NCBI RefSeq assembly: GCF_001038625.1
Contig: NZ_CP011803.1
Location: 5,642,001-5,706,000 of the forward strand
Source of the DNA: Clostridium carboxidivorans P7
GTDB taxonomy: Bacteria; Bacillota; Clostridia; Clostridiales; Clostridiaceae
DNA: 64,000 nt
Direction: 5' to 3'
Under the pieces are notes generated by a model. The model worked only from the letters and a program-made list of their open reading frames with translations. It was not told the DNA's origin and did no database searches. Shown piece by piece: positions 27,377-36,389 of the stretch (position 1 is the stretch's first letter; every line of letters begins with the position of its first letter). The position numbers and the translations under genes are program-made.

Positions 27377-27845
27377 AATATATGTAAAAAAAGGATTTAC
27401 ATTAATAGAACTTATGTTGGTGGTTTCAATAATAGGGATAATAACATCTGTTCAGGCAGTTGTTATGTTGAAGTATATGAAAATTCATAGACAGGAGATA
27501 AACTCTATTAGAGAAGCATTCTATATAAATGAAGCTTTTACCATAATTCAGCATGAAATAGATAATGAAGGGTATGTAAAAATAAAAAATAATAATGTAA
27601 TTGTAATAACAAGAAAAAATGGAGGAGGATTTAATTATATAAGGACAAACAGGAATTCAGACATAATAGTAAGTTATTATTCAGAGTATTATTCTACAAC
27701 AAATAATATACTAAAGAACGTTAAGAATTTTAAAGTTGAAAAAGATAGACATGTACTTTATGTATCCATAGAAACTAAGAAAGGCAATGTGTATAGAAGA
27801 TGTTTTCCATTAAAAAGAGAAGAAGATCAAAAGGGTTCATCCTAA
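27345..27845 (+). CDS. Prepilin-type protein, GspJ-like minor pseudopilin
   Basis: The protein is about 166 residues and begins MNSIKENIKNKIYVKKG; the prepilin motif GFTLIELMLVVSIIG follows. I choose the GTG at 27345 since AAAGAAAGG precedes it by ten bases; an ATG at 27309 would give an unusually long leader. It overlaps the previous gene by 32 bases and the next by 46, so the minor pilin genes are tightly interlocked. Confidence 0.75.
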   Translation: MNSIKENIKNKIYVKKGFTLIELMLVVSIIGIITSVQAVVMLKYMKIHRQEINSIREAFYINEAFTIIQHEIDNEGYVKIKNNNVIVITRKNGGGFNYIRTNRNSDIIVSYYSEYYSTTNNILKNVKNFKVEKDRHVLYVSIETKKGNVYRRCFPLKREEDQKGSS

Positions 27846-28225
27846 TATATGTAATGTTCATAGTTAGTTTTTGTATTTTTATAGCTTTAAATTGTTTTAA
27901 GTCGGAAGTTTTAATAAGACAAAATAATTTAAGTATGGAAAAGAAAATATTAAAGGTTGATCCTACTCAAAAAATTAGAGAATATATGCTTACTGATTTA
28001 GATGAGTTGTTATATAAAGATGTTAAAATGATAACAAATGATGAAATAAAGAACTATTTAAGCTCTAAGACAGATTCAATAGTTCAATATGATAATTCCT
28101 GTATTAAATATGATAAAGATGATTATTTAGTAGTTAAGTATTATGTGAATAATAAGTTTTATAAAGAAGAGTATTATAAATGTAAAGTAGAAAATAACTT
28201 TATTTTTTATAAGTTTATAAATTAA
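27800..28225 (+). CDS. Prepilin-like protein without Glu+5, GspK-like tip candidate
   Basis: The 141-residue protein has a basic leader (MFSIKKRRRSKG) and a hydrophobic segment FILIYVMFIVSFCIFIALN. The +5 position is tyrosine instead of glutamate. In type II secretion systems the K-type pseudopilin at the tip also lacks Glu+5, and K comes after H-I-J, matching this position. The large K-type globular insert is absent, so the assignment is positional and tentative. Confidence 0.65.
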   Translation: MFSIKKRRRSKGFILIYVMFIVSFCIFIALNCFKSEVLIRQNNLSMEKKILKVDPTQKIREYMLTDLDELLYKDVKMITNDEIKNYLSSKTDSIVQYDNSCIKYDKDDYLVVKYYVNNKFYKEEYYKCKVENNFIFYKFIN

Positions 28226-28268
28226 AGTTTAATTATTCTTTTGAAAAAGGAGTTGGATTGAAAGAATT

Positions 28269-29027
28269 ATGAAAAGTGGTATATTGCAAATTAATGAAAA
28301 AGGATTAATATATAAGGACATTATGAGTAAAAATCTTATAAGTAAAATAAAAGAAGGTAAGTGGAAAGAAAGCTTAGGTATAGAAGGTAAAAATATAGAT
28401 GATATTAAAATTGATTTTCACAGCAGAAATATTTTTATTATAGTACAGGGAGAGCAAATATATGTAAAGCTTATAGAGATACCAAAGGTAAGCAAGAGAA
28501 AACTTAATTCTATTATTAAAGCAGAACTTAAATATCATTTTAAAAATATAGATATAGACAGCATAATGTTTACATATGATGTGTTTAAAGATAATGGGAA
28601 AAGCTTGGAGGTAATTGTATTTTGTTTAAACTGGGATAAGAATAATATTATAGAAAAATGTGTAGAAAAAGGTGCTAGCATAAAAGGGGTGTACCCTATA
28701 CAATTTTGTATTTTAAATAATTATAAAAAATTAATTAAGGAACGTGAATATGTTCTTACTTTTTTATATGACAATAAACTTTATCTTTTGGCTTGTATAG
28801 ATGGAAAGATATTGTCTAATAGTGTTATTCAAGATTTTGATAAAGATAATTTTGGGATAATTATGGACAAATTTAAAGAAAAATGTGAAGCAACCGGTCT
28901 AATTAGAAACTTAAAAAATGTATTTTTTCTAAATTTACCTTATCAAGACATAGTACAAACACTTTCTAAAAAATATAATTGTAATGACCTTGGAACTATA
29001 TGTAAAGATAAGCTGGAGGTAATATAA
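28269..29027 (+). CDS. PilM-like pilus assembly protein
   Basis: The 252-residue soluble protein resembles the actin-like PilM/GspL cytoplasmic component: KLIEIPKVSKRKLNSIIKAE and the ELKYHFKNIDID segment match the family's membrane-proximal subdomain, and it sits before PilN- and PilO-like genes. It is shorter than typical PilM (about 350 residues), and the nucleotide-binding motifs are not evident. PilN follows directly after the stop. Confidence 0.65.
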   Translation: MKSGILQINEKGLIYKDIMSKNLISKIKEGKWKESLGIEGKNIDDIKIDFHSRNIFIIVQGEQIYVKLIEIPKVSKRKLNSIIKAELKYHFKNIDIDSIMFTYDVFKDNGKSLEVIVFCLNWDKNNIIEKCVEKGASIKGVYPIQFCILNNYKKLIKEREYVLTFLYDNKLYLLACIDGKILSNSVIQDFDKDNFGIIMDKFKEKCEATGLIRNLKNVFFLNLPYQDIVQTLSKKYNCNDLGTICKDKLEVI

Positions 29028-29510
29028 GTGAATTGTGGACGCTTTTTACCTAATTGGTATTTGGAAAAAATAAAAATAAAGAAATTAAAAATTTTAAAGA
29101 TATTTATTATTATGTTTTTTATTGTAGATTTAATACTTATAGATATGATAATGATAAATAGAAGTAAGATAAATACTATAAATGATGAAACTAATGAAAA
29201 AATTATTTTGTTAAAAGCAAATGCTGATGAAAAAGCTAAATTACATAGCAGCAATACTGAAACTTTAAATACATTTTTAAAATTTGAAGAGGATGTTTAT
29301 AAAAATATTGATTTTAAAAGTTTAAATATAGAAAAAAGAAATATAGACATTAAATTTAATATAAATCCAGTAGATTTTGCAGCATTTATAAAAAAAATCG
29401 AAGATGCAAATAAATTTAATATAACATATGTTAATGATTCACATAAAGATAATAGTCCATCAGCCAGGAGTGACGATAATTCGTCAGAAATAAGGTTACA
29501 GTTGAAATAA
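29028..29510 (+). CDS. PilN-like pilus assembly membrane protein
   Basis: The 160-residue bitopic protein has a cytoplasmic N-terminus, one membrane segment (about 23-42), a coiled coil (about 45-75) and a small C-terminal domain, the PilN layout. The start is a GTG touching the previous stop, with CTGGAGGT before it. The assignment relies on topology and the M-N-O order. Confidence 0.62.
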   Translation: MNCGRFLPNWYLEKIKIKKLKILKIFIIMFFIVDLILIDMIMINRSKINTINDETNEKIILLKANADEKAKLHSSNTETLNTFLKFEEDVYKNIDFKSLNIEKRNIDIKFNINPVDFAAFIKKIEDANKFNITYVNDSHKDNSPSARSDDNSSEIRLQLK

Positions 29511-29528
29511 TAGGAAGGAATTGGAACT

Positions 29529-29942
29529 ATGAATAAGGAAGAAAAATATAAAGTTATATTAATTATGTGTTTTATATTTTTTATAACATTGTTAATCAAA
29601 AACTATTTTTTAATTAATAAAAGAATAGAATGTAATACAAAATTAACCAATTTAGAACAGGTGGAAAAAAATAAACAAGTAACTTATAAGAGAATTAAAT
29701 GCAGCGATGTTATCAAGCTTTTACAGGATCAACAGGATGCAAGGGTAATTGAAATTGACAACAAAAAAGATGATAAAGCATCAATAGTTAAAGTAGAAAG
29801 TAATTGGGATGTTGAAAAAACAAAAAATATGCTGAAAAAAATACAAAATAGAAATGGATTTATTGATGTAAGTAATTTGCTTATAGAAAAAGATGCTGAA
29901 AATAAAATAGTTACTGAAATAAATATGAAATTTGCAAAATAG
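29529..29942 (+). CDS. PilO-like pilus assembly membrane protein
   Basis: The 137-residue bitopic protein has a membrane segment at about 8-27, then a short coiled region and a ferredoxin-like sized C-terminal domain. It is the last gene of the pilus operon and the likely partner of the PilN-like protein. No sequence motif is decisive; the call is by topology and order. Confidence 0.58.
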   Translation: MNKEEKYKVILIMCFIFFITLLIKNYFLINKRIECNTKLTNLEQVEKNKQVTYKRIKCSDVIKLLQDQQDARVIEIDNKKDDKASIVKVESNWDVEKTKNMLKKIQNRNGFIDVSNLLIEKDAENKIVTEINMKFAK

Positions 29943-29967
29943 AATTAAATTCAGTAATGCATAAAAA

Positions 29968-29995
29968 GCAAATATAAACATTTAATAGTATTTGC
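29968..29995 (+). terminator. Weak hairpin after the pilus operon
   Basis: GCAAATA and TATTTGC form a 7-bp AT-rich stem 25 bases after the last pilus gene, without a T run. Termination here is uncertain. The rest of the 213-base gap to pepP shows nothing else I can support. Confidence 0.3.
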
Positions 29996-30155
29996 AAATA
30001 ATCACAAGTTTTGATAAAATAACATTGTCCACCAAGGCTTATTGTATTCAATAAATTTAAATAATATATGATAAGAAAATAAGTGAATAATATTATAAAA
30101 ATTAGATAAATTAGTAATATATTATACTTTAATTGAATTGTAGAGGGGAATTAAT

Positions 30156-31232
30156 ATGTTTGAAAAGAGAATAGGGGAACTTAGAAAATTAATGACTGAA
30201 AAAGGTATGGATGCTGTTCTTTTAGTTGGGGATTGTAATAGAAACTATTTAAGTGGTTTTACAGGAAATGAAAGTTTTTCAGTAATAACTAATGATAAAG
30301 CATTTTTTATTACAGACTCACGATTTACAGAACAAGCAAGGCAGCAAGTTAAAGATTATGAAGTGGTTCAGTATAATAAAGGTACTTCTTTTCATGACTT
30401 TTTAGGTGAATTAGTTAAAAATAATAATATTAAAAAGCTTGGATTCGAAGAGGATATAATTTCAGTTGCTACTTATAATATATATAAGTCTAAAGTTCAA
30501 TGTGAGTTGGTTCCTATGGAAGGAATGGTTGAAAAAATAAGACTTGTAAAGGATGAATCAGAATTACAGTTAATAAAAAAAGCAGCAGAAATTGCGGATA
30601 AAGCTTTTGATCATATGCTTAAATTCATAAAAGTAGGAATGACAGAAAGAGAGATAGGTCTTGAACTTGAATTTTATATGAAAAAGTTAGGAGCTTCAGA
30701 TTTATCGTTTCCTTCAATTGTAGCATCCGGTGTTAGATCAAGTTTACCTCATGGAGAAGCTACAGAAAAAGTAGTTAACAAAGGTGAATTTTTGACTCTT
30801 GATTATGGATGTATTTATAAAGGGTATTGCTCTGATATGACAAGAACTATAGTTATTGGAGAACCTTCGGAAAAAATGATAGAAGTGTATAATGTAGTAT
30901 TGGAAGCACAGGAAAGAGCTTTGAAGGCTTATAAACCTGAGGTACCTGCTATTGAAGTGGATGGAGTTGCAAGAGGATACATAACAGAAAAGGGTTATGG
31001 AGATTATTTTGGACACAGTCTTGGACATGGAGTTGGAAGACAAATTCATGAGGCACCTGTAGTTGGATATAGAAATGCTCAAAAGTTAAAATCAGGAATG
31101 GTAGTTACAGATGAGCCAGGAATATATATACCAGGATTTGGTGGTGTTAGAATAGAGGATTTACTTGTGATTACTGAAAGTGGATCAGAAGTATTATCAA
31201 AATCAACAAAGAAACTTATATGCATAGATTAG
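30156..31232 (+). CDS. pepP: Xaa-Pro aminopeptidase (M24B)
   Basis: Metallopeptidase removing N-terminal residues before proline. The 358 residues contain a creatinase-like N-domain and a pita-bread catalytic domain with the metal ligands in LDYGCIYKGYCSDMTRT, GHSLGHGVGRQIHE and TDEPGIY...GVRIED. It sits upstream of efp, as in many Firmicutes; EF-P itself relieves proline stalling. Confidence 0.93.
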   Translation: MFEKRIGELRKLMTEKGMDAVLLVGDCNRNYLSGFTGNESFSVITNDKAFFITDSRFTEQARQQVKDYEVVQYNKGTSFHDFLGELVKNNNIKKLGFEEDIISVATYNIYKSKVQCELVPMEGMVEKIRLVKDESELQLIKKAAEIADKAFDHMLKFIKVGMTEREIGLELEFYMKKLGASDLSFPSIVASGVRSSLPHGEATEKVVNKGEFLTLDYGCIYKGYCSDMTRTIVIGEPSEKMIEVYNVVLEAQERALKAYKPEVPAIEVDGVARGYITEKGYGDYFGHSLGHGVGRQIHEAPVVGYRNAQKLKSGMVVTDEPGIYIPGFGGVRIEDLLVITESGSEVLSKSTKKLICID

Positions 31233-31298
31233 CCGTATATAATTACCTGAAAGGGTTATAATATAAAAATGATTAATAAATTTTGGAGGGATACATAA

Positions 31299-31856
31299 AT
31301 GATATCAGCAGGAGATATAAGAAAAGGAACTACTTTTGAACAAGATGGACAAGTGTATACTGTAATAGACTTCCTTCATGTAAAACCAGGAAAAGGTGCA
31401 GCTTTTGTTAGAACAAAACTTAGAAATGTTAAAACAGGAGGAGTTACTGATACAACTTTCAATCCAACAGCAAAACTTCAAGAAGCTGTAATAGAAAGAA
31501 AAGAAATGCAGTATTTATATTCTGATGGAGAATTATATTACTTCATGGATCAGGAAACTTTTGAACAGATTCCTTTGAACTATGAAAAAGTTGAGGAAGC
31601 TATAAAATTCTTGAAAGAGAATATGTTTGCTGTAATTAAATTTTACAAAGGAGAAGCTTTTTCAGTAGAAGCTCCAAACTTTGTTGAATTACAAATAACA
31701 CAGACAGATCCTGGTGTTAAAGGTAATACTGCTACAAATGTGTTAAAACCTGCTACTGTTGAAACAGGTGCGGTAGTTCATGTGCCTATATTTGTAAACG
31801 AAGGCGAAATGATAAGAATAGATACTAGAACTGGAGAATACATGGAAAGAGTTTAA
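31299..31856 (+). CDS. efp: Elongation factor P
   Basis: Translation factor that stimulates peptide bond formation at polyproline. The 185-residue protein has the standard three-domain length: KOW-like start (ISAGDIRKGTTF), the tip loop KPGKGAAFVRTK with the lysine that can be modified, and the C-terminal DPGVKGNTATN and RTGEYMERV motifs. It is preceded by a TTTGGAGGG site. Confidence 0.97.
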   Translation: MISAGDIRKGTTFEQDGQVYTVIDFLHVKPGKGAAFVRTKLRNVKTGGVTDTTFNPTAKLQEAVIERKEMQYLYSDGELYYFMDQETFEQIPLNYEKVEEAIKFLKENMFAVIKFYKGEAFSVEAPNFVELQITQTDPGVKGNTATNVLKPATVETGAVVHVPIFVNEGEMIRIDTRTGEYMERV

Positions 31857-31895
31857 GGAATACTAATGGCAAAATAAATTTAAGGATGTGGTACA

Positions 31896-32267
31896 GTGAG
31901 CGATATTATATCAAAGGTAGCTTACCTTAATGGACTAGTAGATGGATTGGAAATTGATACCACTACTAAGGAAGGAAAAGTACTAAATGAGATAATAAAT
32001 GTGCTAAAAGTTATAGCTGAGGAAGTGGATGAAATATCTGAATCACAAAAATATATGGAAGATTATATAGATGCTATAGATGAAGATTTATCTATTTTGC
32101 AAGATGATATGTATGATGATGACTATGAATTATGTGAAGATGAAGGAGACAATTTCATTCAATTGAAATGTTCTAACTGCGGCGATGACGTTTATGTTGA
32201 TAAAGATATAGTAAAACAAAAAGAAAAGATAACATGTCCTAATTGCCATAATTTAATTCCAACATAA
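31896..32267 (+). CDS. CD1247-type protein with C-terminal zinc ribbon
   Basis: The 123-residue protein has an N-terminal helical domain (SDIISKVAYLNGLVDGLEI), an acidic middle, and two CxxC knuckles (CSNC near 94, CPNC near 115) forming a zinc ribbon. Proteins of this shape are common in clostridia beside efp. The function is unknown. The start is GTG after AAGGATGTGG. Confidence 0.8.
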   Translation: MSDIISKVAYLNGLVDGLEIDTTTKEGKVLNEIINVLKVIAEEVDEISESQKYMEDYIDAIDEDLSILQDDMYDDDYELCEDEGDNFIQLKCSNCGDDVYVDKDIVKQKEKITCPNCHNLIPT

Positions 32268-32303
32268 AGAATTCTTAAATATACAATGAATAAAATTATG
32301 AAT

Positions 32304-32346
32304 AAGACCATATGAATGTATTAAACATTCATATGGTCTTTTTTTA
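32304..32346 (+). terminator. Terminator before the spoIIIA operon
   Basis: A perfect 16-bp stem (AAGACCATATGAATGT / ACATTCATATGGTCTT) with a 5-base loop ends in seven T. It isolates the sporulation operon from the efp unit. Confidence 0.9.
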
Positions 32347-32415
32347 AAATTATTTTACATTAATGTGGAATAAATTTGAATAAACAAAAATAGAAATAGA
32401 TATATAAGGAAGGAG

Positions 32416-33342
32416 ATGAGAAAAATAGACACGAAAGAAATTTTAAACATTTTACCAGAGAATATAAAGAATTTTATTACAGAAGCTTCATTAAATGAAG
32501 AACTTCAAGAGATAAGAATAAGAGCAGACAAGCCCTTAGTATTGGAAAACGGGAAAGAAGAGATGATATTTAAGTATATACCTAGTAGGGAAGACTTAAA
32601 GGCAATTGTACAAAGGATAAGCAACTATTCCATATATGCCTTTGAAGAAGAAATAAAGAAAGGATATATAACTATTAGAGGAGGCCATAGGATAGGAATA
32701 TGTGGAAGGTGTGTTATAGAAAAGGATGAGGTAAAGACAATTAAAAGTATAGCATCTCTAAATATAAGAATATGTAGAGAAGTTATAGGATGCTCTGATC
32801 CGTTAATGGATTTTATTATTAAAAATAATAATGTGATAAATACAATAGTAATTTCCCCTCCTAAATGTGGAAAAACTACTTTAATAAGAGATATTGTAAG
32901 AAACATTTCTGATGGGATGAAGCAAAAGGCATTTACAGGTAAAAAAGTTTGTGTAATTGATGAAAGAAGCGAAATAGGAGCTTGTTACAATGGAATACCT
33001 CAATTAAAGCTAGGGTTAAGAACTGATATCTTAGATAGCTGCCTTAAAAGTCAAGGAATAATGATGGCAATAAGAAGTATGTCTCCTGATGTTGTTGTAT
33101 GTGATGAAATTGGAACCTATAAGGATATGGATAGTATTTTATTTGCATTAAATTCAGGAGTAAATTTAATTACTACAATACATGGATATGGAATAGAAGA
33201 TTTATATAAGAGACCAGTTTTTAAAGAAATTGTAGAAAATCAAGTATTTAAAAGAGCAATAGTATTAAGTAGCAATAATGGAGCAGGTACTGTTGAATAT
33301 ATATATGATTTTAAAAGTAAATCTATAATATGGGAGCGTTAA
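32416..33342 (+). CDS. spoIIIAA: Stage III sporulation protein AA, secretion ATPase
   Basis: Mother-cell ATPase of the feeding-tube (SpoIIIA-SpoIIQ) channel, related to type II/IV secretion ATPases. The 308-residue protein has the SPPKCGKTTLIRD P-loop near residue 151, DERSEIGA and VVCDEIGT Walker B region. It opens an eight-gene operon in the standard AA-AH order. In Bacillus the operon depends on sigma-E; I see no convincing sigma-E promoter just upstream here. Confidence 0.95.
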   Translation: MRKIDTKEILNILPENIKNFITEASLNEELQEIRIRADKPLVLENGKEEMIFKYIPSREDLKAIVQRISNYSIYAFEEEIKKGYITIRGGHRIGICGRCVIEKDEVKTIKSIASLNIRICREVIGCSDPLMDFIIKNNNVINTIVISPPKCGKTTLIRDIVRNISDGMKQKAFTGKKVCVIDERSEIGACYNGIPQLKLGLRTDILDSCLKSQGIMMAIRSMSPDVVVCDEIGTYKDMDSILFALNSGVNLITTIHGYGIEDLYKRPVFKEIVENQVFKRAIVLSSNNGAGTVEYIYDFKSKSIIWER

Positions 33343-33343
33343 A

Positions 33344-33862
33344 ATGTTAAAGATTTTAGCATGTATTATTATAATAATTGCATCCACAGCAATAGGATTC
33401 AATTATGGGGAGGGTTTTAAAAAGAGGACAAAACAACTCAATGAGCTTCAAAGATGTATTAATCAACTTCAGAACGATATGATTTATACGTTTACTCCAT
33501 TACCAGAAGCTATTTATAACATAGCTGAAAAAAGCAAAGATCCTATAAAAAGCATATTTAAAGAAATTTCAAGTTTATTATTTTCTAATGCTGTTGATAG
33601 TTCATATGATGCATTCTATAAAGTTTTTAAAGATAAAAAAGAAGTTTTAAATTTAAATAAGGAAGATTTAAATGTAATACTGGATTTGGCTAAGACTCTT
33701 GGAGAATGCGATATAGATGGAGAAAAAAGAATGTTTTCATTAACACTTAGTAGTTTGAAAAAACAGCTTGAAGGTTCAGAAATTTCTATGAATAACAATG
33801 TAAAGATGTGCAGATATTTAGGATTTTCATTAGGTGCTATGGTGGTTATAATGCTAATTTAG
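33344..33862 (+). CDS. spoIIIAB: Stage III sporulation protein AB
   Basis: The 172-residue membrane protein has a hydrophobic segment at each end and a helical soluble middle, similar to GspF-like SpoIIIAB. LNELQRCINQLQNDMIYTFTPLPEA is a conserved family stretch (seen near residues 33-57). It starts one base after the spoIIIAA stop. Confidence 0.93.
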   Translation: MLKILACIIIIIASTAIGFNYGEGFKKRTKQLNELQRCINQLQNDMIYTFTPLPEAIYNIAEKSKDPIKSIFKEISSLLFSNAVDSSYDAFYKVFKDKKEVLNLNKEDLNVILDLAKTLGECDIDGEKRMFSLTLSSLKKQLEGSEISMNNNVKMCRYLGFSLGAMVVIMLI

Positions 33863-33903
33863 ATTAGTTAAATATTCTTTACTTGAAGAAGGAGGTTTTA
33901 AAA

Positions 33904-34101
33904 GTGCTAGACATAAGCTTAATATTTAAAATTGCAGGTGTGGGAATAGTCATAATAATTATAGATAAAGTTCTAGAGTCAAGTGGCAAAGGAGACTATG
34001 CTGTAGTAGCAAATTTGGCTGGTATATTAATAGTGCTCATGATGGTAATAAATTTAGTCAATAAACTATTTACTACAGTGAGAACAATGTTTCAACTTTA
34101 G
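33904..34101 (+). CDS. spoIIIAC: Stage III sporulation protein AC
   Basis: The 65-residue protein has two membrane segments and starts with LDISLIFKIAGVGI, matching the family. The correct start is the GTG at 33904, eight bases after GGAGG (33891-33895); an upstream TTG would overlap the ribosome binding site. A structured 90-base gap follows before spoIIIAD. Confidence 0.92.
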   Translation: MLDISLIFKIAGVGIVIIIIDKVLESSGKGDYAVVANLAGILIVLMMVINLVNKLFTTVRTMFQL

Positions 34102-34104
34102 GAA

Positions 34105-34178
34105 GTTAAAATCCTAAATGGATTTTAACGGGTAATTTTACTGGTGAGAACAAGGAAAATTGCCCAGTGTTCAAACCG
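34105..34178 (+). ncRNA. Structured leader element between spoIIIAC and spoIIIAD
   Basis: The first hairpin is a perfect 10-bp stem (34105-34114 with 34120-34129). A second 10-bp stem (34130-34139 with 34156-34165, one G-U) encloses a 16-base loop. In that loop GAAC (34148-34151) and GGT (34143-34145) can pair with GTTC (34169-34172) and ACC (34175-34177) downstream, giving an H-type pseudoknot that ends right before the AAAGGAGG site of spoIIIAD. No T run is present, so it is not a simple terminator. Confidence 0.55.
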
Positions 34179-34191
34179 AAAGGAGGAAGCT

Positions 34192-34575
34192 ATGGAAATA
34201 ATAAAAATAGTTACCTTTGCCTTTATATCTCTTTTTATAGTAATGATTTTTGAAAATAGAAGAAATGATTTAGCAATATATGTGAGTATGGCTGTAGGAA
34301 TACTTATTTTTCTATTTATGATAACAAAGATTACATCTATATTGCAGTTTATTCAAGAATTATCAGCTAAGTCTAATATAGATTTCGTATATCTAATTAC
34401 TGTATTTAAAATACTAGGAATTGCTTATCTTGCTTCCTTTTGCAGTGAAATATGCAAAGATGCAGGTCAAGGCAATATAGGCACAAAGGTTGAATTTGCC
34501 GGTAAGATTTTGATTTTAGCACTGGCAATTCCTATACTTATGGCTGTATTACAGTCAATATTAAAGATTATGTAG
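34192..34575 (+). CDS. spoIIIAD: Stage III sporulation protein AD
   Basis: The 127-residue protein has three to four membrane segments. The ATG at 34192 lies six bases after AAAGGAGG and gives the family's usual length; an open upstream GTG would translate through the RNA structure and is unlikely. VYLITVFKILGIAYLASFCSEICKDAG is a recognisable family region (near residues 63-90). Confidence 0.93.
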   Translation: MEIIKIVTFAFISLFIVMIFENRRNDLAIYVSMAVGILIFLFMITKITSILQFIQELSAKSNIDFVYLITVFKILGIAYLASFCSEICKDAGQGNIGTKVEFAGKILILALAIPILMAVLQSILKIM

Positions 34576-34584
34576 GTGTTTATT

Positions 34585-35748
34585 ATGAAAAAAATTATAT
34601 GTGTTTTATTTATAATTTTTATTATGTGTTTTAATGTACAAGCCGCTGAAAATAATAATTACACAGAAAGCTTAAAAAATCAAAGTCAAAGTGAAGAAGT
34701 TGAACAATTATACAATTATATATCCAATATGAAAACTAAATATGAAGTATTAAAAGATGTGGATGTAAAGGAGTATGTAAAGGATTTTATAAAAACAGGT
34801 GATGGAAAAATATCAACTAAAAAAATTTTAAATGCAGTTGGTAGTTATCTGTTTAGAGAAGTAATTGCTTCTTTAAAGCTTCTTGCTGTTTTAGTTGCAA
34901 TAGCTTTAATCTGTGCACTGCTTACAAATCTTCAAAAGGCATTCAGCAGTGAAGATTTATCCAATATAGCGTATTTTGCATGTTATTCTCTTTTAATAAT
35001 AATAATGGCAAAAAGTTTTTATATGGGGGTGGATATTGCAAGAACAACAATAAAGGAAATGACAGATTTTATGACGGCACTTATTCCAGTACTAATAATG
35101 TTAATTGCAAGTGTTGGGGGATTTGTAGAAGCAGCAGTAATGGATCCAGTAATTATAGGTACAATAACAATAAGTGCAAATTTATTTATGAATGTCATAA
35201 TTCCTGTAATATGTATGGCATTTGTACTTCAATTTGTAAATAATATGTCCAATGAATATAAAATAGACAAACTTACTAAATTATTAAATCAAGTCACATT
35301 GTGGTCTCAGGGAATTATAATGACAATCTTTATAGGAATAATTACTATAAGGGGAATTACATCTAAAACTATTGATGAGGTTACTGCTAGAACGGCAAAG
35401 TTTGCAGTAGACAATTTTGTACCTATTGTTGGGAAAAGTCTTTCTGATGCTATATCTACTGTAGCAGGTTACTCTATATTATTGAAAAATGCTTTAAGTA
35501 GTTTGGGGTTAATTATAATCATTATAATAATGCTTTTTCCAGTGTTAAAAATTTTAATCATGGCATTTATGTATAAGCTCACAGGAGCTTTAATAGAGCC
35601 TATTAGTGACAGCAGGCTTGTAAATTGTATAACCTCTGCAGGTGATTCTTTGATACTTATAGCTTCTTGTCTTATAAGTGTTTCAGTTATGTTTTTTATA
35701 ATGGTAGCTATTATTGCATCAGCGGGAAAAGTGATGATGGGAACATAA
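34585..35748 (+). CDS. spoIIIAE: Stage III sporulation protein AE
   Basis: The 387-residue polytopic membrane protein has a cleavable signal peptide (to about FNVQAAEN) and about eight membrane segments; it is the largest membrane part of the SpoIIIA complex. The ATG at 34585 sits six bases after TAGGTG; a GTG at 34576 is an alternative that would lengthen the N-terminus by three residues. Confidence 0.93.
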   Translation: MKKIICVLFIIFIMCFNVQAAENNNYTESLKNQSQSEEVEQLYNYISNMKTKYEVLKDVDVKEYVKDFIKTGDGKISTKKILNAVGSYLFREVIASLKLLAVLVAIALICALLTNLQKAFSSEDLSNIAYFACYSLLIIIMAKSFYMGVDIARTTIKEMTDFMTALIPVLIMLIASVGGFVEAAVMDPVIIGTITISANLFMNVIIPVICMAFVLQFVNNMSNEYKIDKLTKLLNQVTLWSQGIIMTIFIGIITIRGITSKTIDEVTARTAKFAVDNFVPIVGKSLSDAISTVAGYSILLKNALSSLGLIIIIIIMLFPVLKILIMAFMYKLTGALIEPISDSRLVNCITSAGDSLILIASCLISVSVMFFIMVAIIASAGKVMMGT

Positions 35749-35779
35749 ATTAAAAAACTTTAGAAGAAGGTGATAAAAG

Positions 35780-36373
35780 TTGCTTCAATCACTAAAAGCA
35801 TGGATTATAACTATTTGTACAGCGGTGTTTTTTATTACAGCTGTAGAAATGATTCTACCAAATAATAGTTTAAAAAAGTATGCAAAATTTGTATTAGGGT
35901 TAATTTTAATTACAGTTTTTATAAATCCCATAATAAAATTATTTGATAAAAATTTTGATATAAATACTTATACAAATAATGCAGCACAGTGTATAGAAAG
36001 TAATAATGGTAAATTTAATGATGATTTTAACAAATATAAAGAAAAGAGCATAAATAGTACTTTGGAAGCTTTTAAATTAAATTTACAAGACAGCTGTGAA
36101 AAAAAATTAAAGGAAAAATATCCAGACAGTAGTTATAAAGTTCAAGTAGATGCAAGCTATGATAAAGAAAAAGAAAAAGTAGAAATAAAAGATATTAATG
36201 TAGGCATAAAAGAAGGCACTGTGGAAAAAATTAAAAAAGTTAAAATAGCAACAAACAGTAAAGTAGTTAATAATCAAGATAGCGTAAATGATGAAAAAAG
36301 CTTAAATATTACAACATATTTAAGCAATGAACTAAATGTTTCTAAAGACATAATAAAAGTACACAAACTATGA
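35780..36373 (+). CDS. spoIIIAF: Stage III sporulation protein AF
   Basis: The 197-residue protein has two N-terminal membrane segments (about 7-24 and 34-52) followed by a soluble ring-building-motif-like domain. MILPNNSLKKYAKFVLGLIL is the conserved family stretch. The start is TTG after AAGAAGGTG. Confidence 0.9.
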   Translation: MLQSLKAWIITICTAVFFITAVEMILPNNSLKKYAKFVLGLILITVFINPIIKLFDKNFDINTYTNNAAQCIESNNGKFNDDFNKYKEKSINSTLEAFKLNLQDSCEKKLKEKYPDSSYKVQVDASYDKEKEKVEIKDINVGIKEGTVEKIKKVKIATNSKVVNNQDSVNDEKSLNITTYLSNELNVSKDIIKVHKL

Positions 36374-36389
36374 AATAAGGAGGTAAACT

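Noticed and set aside
32360..32400. A sigma-E promoter directly before spoIIIAA
   Set aside because: GAATAAA-like and AATAGAAAT-like blocks can be picked out of the AT-rich sequence, but the match is too weak to list.
34980..35243. Plus-strand frame inside spoIIIAE and similar alternative-frame open stretches across the window
   Set aside because: They lie wholly within well-supported genes, have low-complexity translations and no ribosome binding sites.
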